NCBI GenBank assembly: GCA_033961575.1
Contig: CM066732.1
Location: 55,478,501-55,542,500 of the forward strand
Reading direction: 5' to 3'
DNA length: 64,000 bases
Origin: Aselliscus stoliczkanus
Taxonomy: Eukaryota > Chordata > Mammalia > Chiroptera > Hipposideridae
Made by a program: the position numbers and the translations under genes. The notes beneath the pieces were generated by a model. That model was not told where the DNA came from and did not search any database. It saw only the letters and a list, made by a program, of their open reading frames with translations. This document shows, piece by piece, positions 59,881-64,000 of this stretch. The number at the start of each line of letters is the position of its first letter. The first letter of the stretch is position 1.

Positions 59881-62800
59881 GCCACGGTCGGGCCCACGCA
59901 TCTGATACGCCACCGTCCCCGAGACTGGCCCAGAAGCTCAGCCCTCTGAGAGCCGGCGGCCATGGCGCTGAGCCTCGGGCTGGAGGCTGGCTTGGTGGAG
60001 CACACACGCGGTTGGCGCTGGTCACCCCCAGTGGTCGGCACGTCAATGGCCACCACTTTGTACGGTGCCTGGGGTACAGGGCTTGGGTGCCCCAAGATCC
60101 TCAGGGCCACCGTTTTCCCACCTGGTGACAGGATATGGAGTGACCACTGGAGAGGGTGAGGCAAGCGGGCAGCGGTAAAGGGATGGAAGGGTGGGAGGGC
60201 GAGCGTGGCCTCCAGTGGGCTGAGCCTGGGAGCTGCGTCTTCTGCGACAATGTGCACGGAGCACCTCCCAGGCTCAGAAGCCCAAGGCAGGGCAGCTCCC
60301 TCCGATGATGTGGGGACACCCGGACGGGGAGGCTCGCATGCGACAAGTGGCACTCGCTCTGAGGAAGAGCACAGCTGAGTGACCACCAAGTCGACAGGGA
60401 CAGGTATTCTGCATTAGCAGAGGCGTCAGGAAGATCTGGAAACAGTCCCCACACCGGGGGCCTAAGGGAGGGACGGGTGGAGACAGCACGCCCTCCCTGA
60501 GTCACCGGAACCGGAACGGGGCTGGTCCTGCAAAGCCCTGGACAACGGGGCCCAGAGAGGAAGGCTGGCTCCACAGGCCTGGCGGCGTATCAGTCCCTGG
60601 GCTCCGCTCGGCCCCCCGCTCAGGAGGCCGCCCTAGCTCTGTGCCATCCCGGGACAAGGAAGCCGCCGCCCTCTGCGTCCACCTGCACCACAGCAGCGCC
60701 ACCAGGATCACCCGGGCCTGCCACGTCCCTTACATGCTGACCCCGTGGGGCGGCCTCTGCTGGTGACCCCTGCGCCTCCAGCACTGGCCTGGGCAGGTGC
60801 CAGTATACGTCCACTCAGGGGGTTCCCGTGACGCACGAAACACACTCTCCGGGGACCCGGTGCCCGGAGGGAACTGGATCACAGGGAAATGCACACACGT
60901 CCGCCCCCCATCCTTGACCTTGAGCGGCACCTGCCTTCCCCGTGCCCAGACCCCGGGCCCCATCCATCAGCTGTCGCCACAGTTTGCAAAGCCTCTACTA
61001 AGGGTCCCAACCTTCCCATGTCCCCCCACCCTGGGCCCAGATAACGGGTCCCCCTTTCCTCTGAGCTGCTGCTCAGATGCCAGTGGACTGAAAACTGAGG
61101 ACACAGGGCTCAGTGAAAAAGACCGCGTGTGGGGGCGTGGCACGGCCTCCCCTTTATCTCCCGGCCCCGGAGGGGAGCCCCAGAGGCTCGGCCCTTCTGC
61201 CAGCGGGCCCAGCACCGACCCAGGTCCTGCCCCCGGGGGCTGCGTGGGTGAGCGCCGGCCTGAGGCTCCATGCTCAGGGCAGAGGACAGCGACCGGGGGA
61301 GGGGTCTGGGCGAGCGGCTCTTCCTGGCGCACGCGGCAGGCGGCTAACGCGCAGGACCTCACTTCCCCTCTGTCTGAGGGGAGACCACAGACGCTCCTGC
61401 GTCCGCACCTGCGAAACGAAAACAAGTGTCCTCTTCTGAGAACTGCTGCCGATGGGACTGTGCCCAGGCCCGGCGCCTGGCAGACACTCAGCAGGCAGCG
61501 CTGCTTCTGGTGACAGAAGCTGTGCCTCCCCATCAGCCTGAGGACCCCGCGGCGACAAGCGGGCCCCACCCTGCAGTGGGGACAGTCACTAAACATCAGC
61601 ACACCTGCCTGTGCCATCAGCTCAGCCTCTTCAGCCCAGAAGAAGCGCAGTCACCTTGGCAGGGCGGGCGCCGAAAACCCTTTCTCCATCCCCAAATCTC
61701 TCCCCATCTCAGGCCAAAAGATCCACCAGCAGCCACCCGGGGAACCTCAGGCAAAGCGCTGCCCTGCACCGGCTGCTTGCACAGAAAGCAGCTGAGCCTG
61801 GAGCGGGTGGCGGGGAGAACGGGGACACCAGTCCACAGGACAGTCCCCGGGCTGCATTTGTCCCCCACCCATCTGGTCCTAGGACACATCGGAGCACTAA
61901 CGTCAGGGGAGAGTGGAAAGGACCCAAAGCAGGGGCCACACAGGTGCTCTGAGCCCCGCTGGGCCTGCCCCCCTCCACCACCTTCCCCAAGATGAGAGGC
62001 CAGGGAAAGGCTGGAGCGGGTGGCCTGTGACGGCACAGGTCTGTCCCTCGCTGGAGTCCCCCAGACCCCCCCGTGTGGGGATGAGATGGGGTGAGACGGC
62101 GCCAACTGTGAAGGGAGTGCGCTTCTGGGGCGGCCCGTGGCTGCACCCCAGTGAGCGCCGGAGGCGAGGCCCACGGTCCACGCAGGGCAAAGGCACACGG
62201 ATCCCTCATGGCAGGAGGACGAGCGCCGAGCTCGGGCCCTCTGTGCGCTGGAATCTCTGTCTCTCGCTGTCAAACCCCCAGTCCTCACCTGTGAATGGGG
62301 GCGGTGCCACCAACTTCTCCCAGGGACACTGTGACAGAGGCGAGGACCAGAAGCACTGTGCCCACCGGGGCTTTCAGGGGCCATCTGCTGCCCACGGTGG
62401 GCACCTGAACTGGCAGCGAGCTCTCGGGCAGGGGGACGAGCAGAGACACAGAGAGAGATGTGGCACTGTGGTCACACAGCCATCTAACAGTCAATTAACT
62501 AGAATTAAACACACTTCAAAGCCAGCCCCTCCGTCATGCTGGCCACGTTCCCCGTGCCCGACGGCCACGTTCCCTGTGCCCAACGGCCGCGGCTGCTGGG
62601 CGTCCCCCAGGGCAGACGGTGCCTGTGCCGTGGAGGGGCCCTGCCCTCCGGCCGCCCTCCATCCAACGTCCTCTGCAGAAAAGACAGTCCCCTATGGGAA
62701 CAGCCCCTAACCCTTTTGAGACGAAGGACCCCTCTGAGAAGTTGACAGAAGTCAGCATCCACGGAGATCAAGACGGTCTCCATGTGGGGGGGTTCCACCA

Positions 62801-62980
62801 GAGGTACAAGGAGATACGAGGGGTTCACCTTGAGTCTCTGGGCAATAAATTACTCCCTTGTCAGCTTTGTCACTTTCCCTTCTGAGTGCTTCAAGGAGAA
62901 AGTGTCTGCCGGTGCGGCTGGCCGTGCACACACCCTACCACCAGCTAGTCTGCTTTCTAAAGAGAGATAAGGCATCAGGC
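59881..62980. other. TSHZ3 intron 1, GC-rich, no gene seen
   Basis: Two phrases resemble MIR or L2 remnants: about 61360-61500 ('ggcgcctggcagacactcag') and about 62260-62300 ('cctcacctgtgaatgggg'). Otherwise only overlapping chance frames. Confidence 0.4.
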
Positions 62981-63180
62981 TCAGGCACAGATAGGCTGGA
63001 GGGCCCGGGACAATTTAGTGGCGTTGTTTGATTTCGCTGCATTTATTTTTATGGTTATTTTCTCTTTATGGCAAGTGATTCTGGGTCTTCATTTATGGAA
63101 GTGACACACTTTTCTTTTAAAAATAAATTTATTTGATTTAAAAAGTGTGTAAATAATAAAGCTTAGGCAGTACGTGTGGT
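62981..63180. promoter_or_regulatory. AT-rich island, candidate conserved noncoding element
   Basis: Unique-looking AT-rich text ('ttgtttgatttcgctgcatt', 'ctctttatggcaagtgattc') between GC-rich segments. Inference from composition only. Confidence 0.3.
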
Positions 63181-64000
63181 GTGCAGATATATCAAGCAGC
63201 ATGACAGGTTTGGACCCAGGACGCTCTGCCTGCTGGGGGCGAATGGCAGCGCGGAAGGTTCCGGAGCGCACTGTGCACAGGACGCTGTCCGGGCCCCCGG
63301 GCCCGCCCGCGGTGAGGGCCTGTGCCCGGTCACCAGCAGCGCTTGCTGTTTGAGATCCCCCACACCCCACACTGTACGGGCGTCTGGTGGGCTGCTATGT
63401 AAGAGGGCTGCCTCTCCTCTGGGGGGTAGCAGTTAACAAACCTCAGCACCAATAAATGTGCTAATAAAAAATGTAAAATTCGCAATGAGCCGTATCGATT
63501 AAAGGCAGGACGTTCCGCCCCCAGTTTATGGCTCCCGGGCTGCAGAGTCTGCGGAGCTGGGGGCACCAGGCCGGCGGCTGAGGTCCGAGCGTGTCACCTG
63601 TGCATCCCGGGTTCCTGGCAAGAGCCGTGGCAGTGAGGCTGCCCCCACATGCTGCTGCCACTGGGCTGCTCAGGGGCGTCCTGTCACCACACAGCTGCAG
63701 TGTCTGTCTCTACCAGACACCCAGCAGGTGGCAGTGACGGGGAACCCTGACTCCGGGCAGGTGTGTGGCCTCACCCACCTGGACACGAGGAGGGGTGGGG
63801 GCTGATGGACCCCGGCCCCGCACCCGGACGGCCCCCAGGAGTGCCGAGCACGGGCACTATCAGAAACGGGGCACCGTGGGGTGGGTGTCGAGCTCAGAGT
63901 CCAGGCCCCTGGCCCTGGCCCGACACACACTTACCAACATGTCACCTGGAGTACATGAGCCTCGGGGCTCACCTGCAAACCAGGTGGCACCTTCATTCTG
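63181..64000. other. TSHZ3 intron 1 to window edge, no feature recognised
   Basis: GC-rich, with a short AT-rich patch at 63430-63500. TSHZ3 exon 1 is not present. Confidence 0.4.

Larger units (their letters stand above)
36734..64000 (-). other. TSHZ3 intron 1 (partial)
   Basis: In mammals the first coding exon of TSHZ3 is tiny and separated by a very long intron. I searched the minus strand for sequence coding the conserved start (MPRRKQQAP) and did not find it. The intron therefore runs past the right edge of the window, and the first exon and promoter lie outside it. Confidence 0.75.

Noticed and set aside
36842..64000. Search for TSHZ3 exon 1 and its CpG-island promoter
   Set aside because: No minus-strand sequence coding the conserved N-terminus was found, and no GC-rich block here has exon 1 features, so I place it outside the window.
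1..64000. CRISPR arrays, operons, phage or bacterial systems
   Set aside because: The window is mammalian nuclear DNA. Its direct repeats are minisatellites or transposons, without uniform repeat-spacer structure.

Overview
This is a window of nuclear DNA from a placental mammal. It has a vertebrate teashirt-family gene, ancient mammal-wide repeats (MIR, MER5A-like, old L1 pieces) and lineage-specific LINE-1 and tRNA-derived SINE copies. I see no Alu (primate) and no B1/B2 (rodent) elements. The two SINEs belong to a family I cannot name, so I do not assign a species; a laurasiatherian-type mammal is plausible but unproven.

One protein-coding gene is supported. The minus strand between 33528 and 36733 is the large last exon of TSHZ3, a teashirt zinc finger homeobox transcription factor. 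It carries three N-terminal C2H2-like fingers, a CtBP-type PIDLTK motif, an atypical homeodomain and two C-terminal C2H2 fingers. The splice acceptor is visible at 36734-36735. The short first coding exon was not found and should lie beyond base 64000. Everything from 36734 rightward is therefore TSHZ3 intron 1. Everything left of about 32.5 kb is intergenic DNA 3' of the gene.

Layout. 1-13.8 kb is repeat-rich intergenic DNA: old L1 fragments, MIR, a MER5A-like piece, and an internally deleted L1 (about 9.95-12.92 kb, plus strand) that hosts a nested 413-bp SINE. 14-32 kb is GC-rich, gene-free DNA broken by AT-rich islands that look like conserved noncoding elements, plus a long GT-type repeat near 16.2-16.7 kb. 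32.5-36.7 kb is the TSHZ3 3'UTR and coding exon. 38.1-41.2 kb holds a second internally deleted L1, on the minus strand. The rest of intron 1 is GC-rich with several tandem repeats (39.2, 48.2-49.4, 53.5 and 54.6 kb), a young SINE at 47.3 kb, and AT-rich regulatory candidates at 51.7, 52.7, 55.9-56.5 and 58.6-59.1 kb.

The most notable observation is that both L1-like elements share the same ORF2 deletion junction. They keep a 5'UTR, an ORF1 region and the very start of ORF2, then jump to the 3' end of ORF2. This suggests a non-autonomous, 'half-L1'-like family rather than two independent deletions. The second is the TSHZ3 acceptor: a candidate branch point about 100 nt upstream, a long AG-free zone, and an embedded G4-capable GGGC repeat. 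No new enzymatic or defence system is visible. Most long open frames in the GC-rich parts are chance frames.
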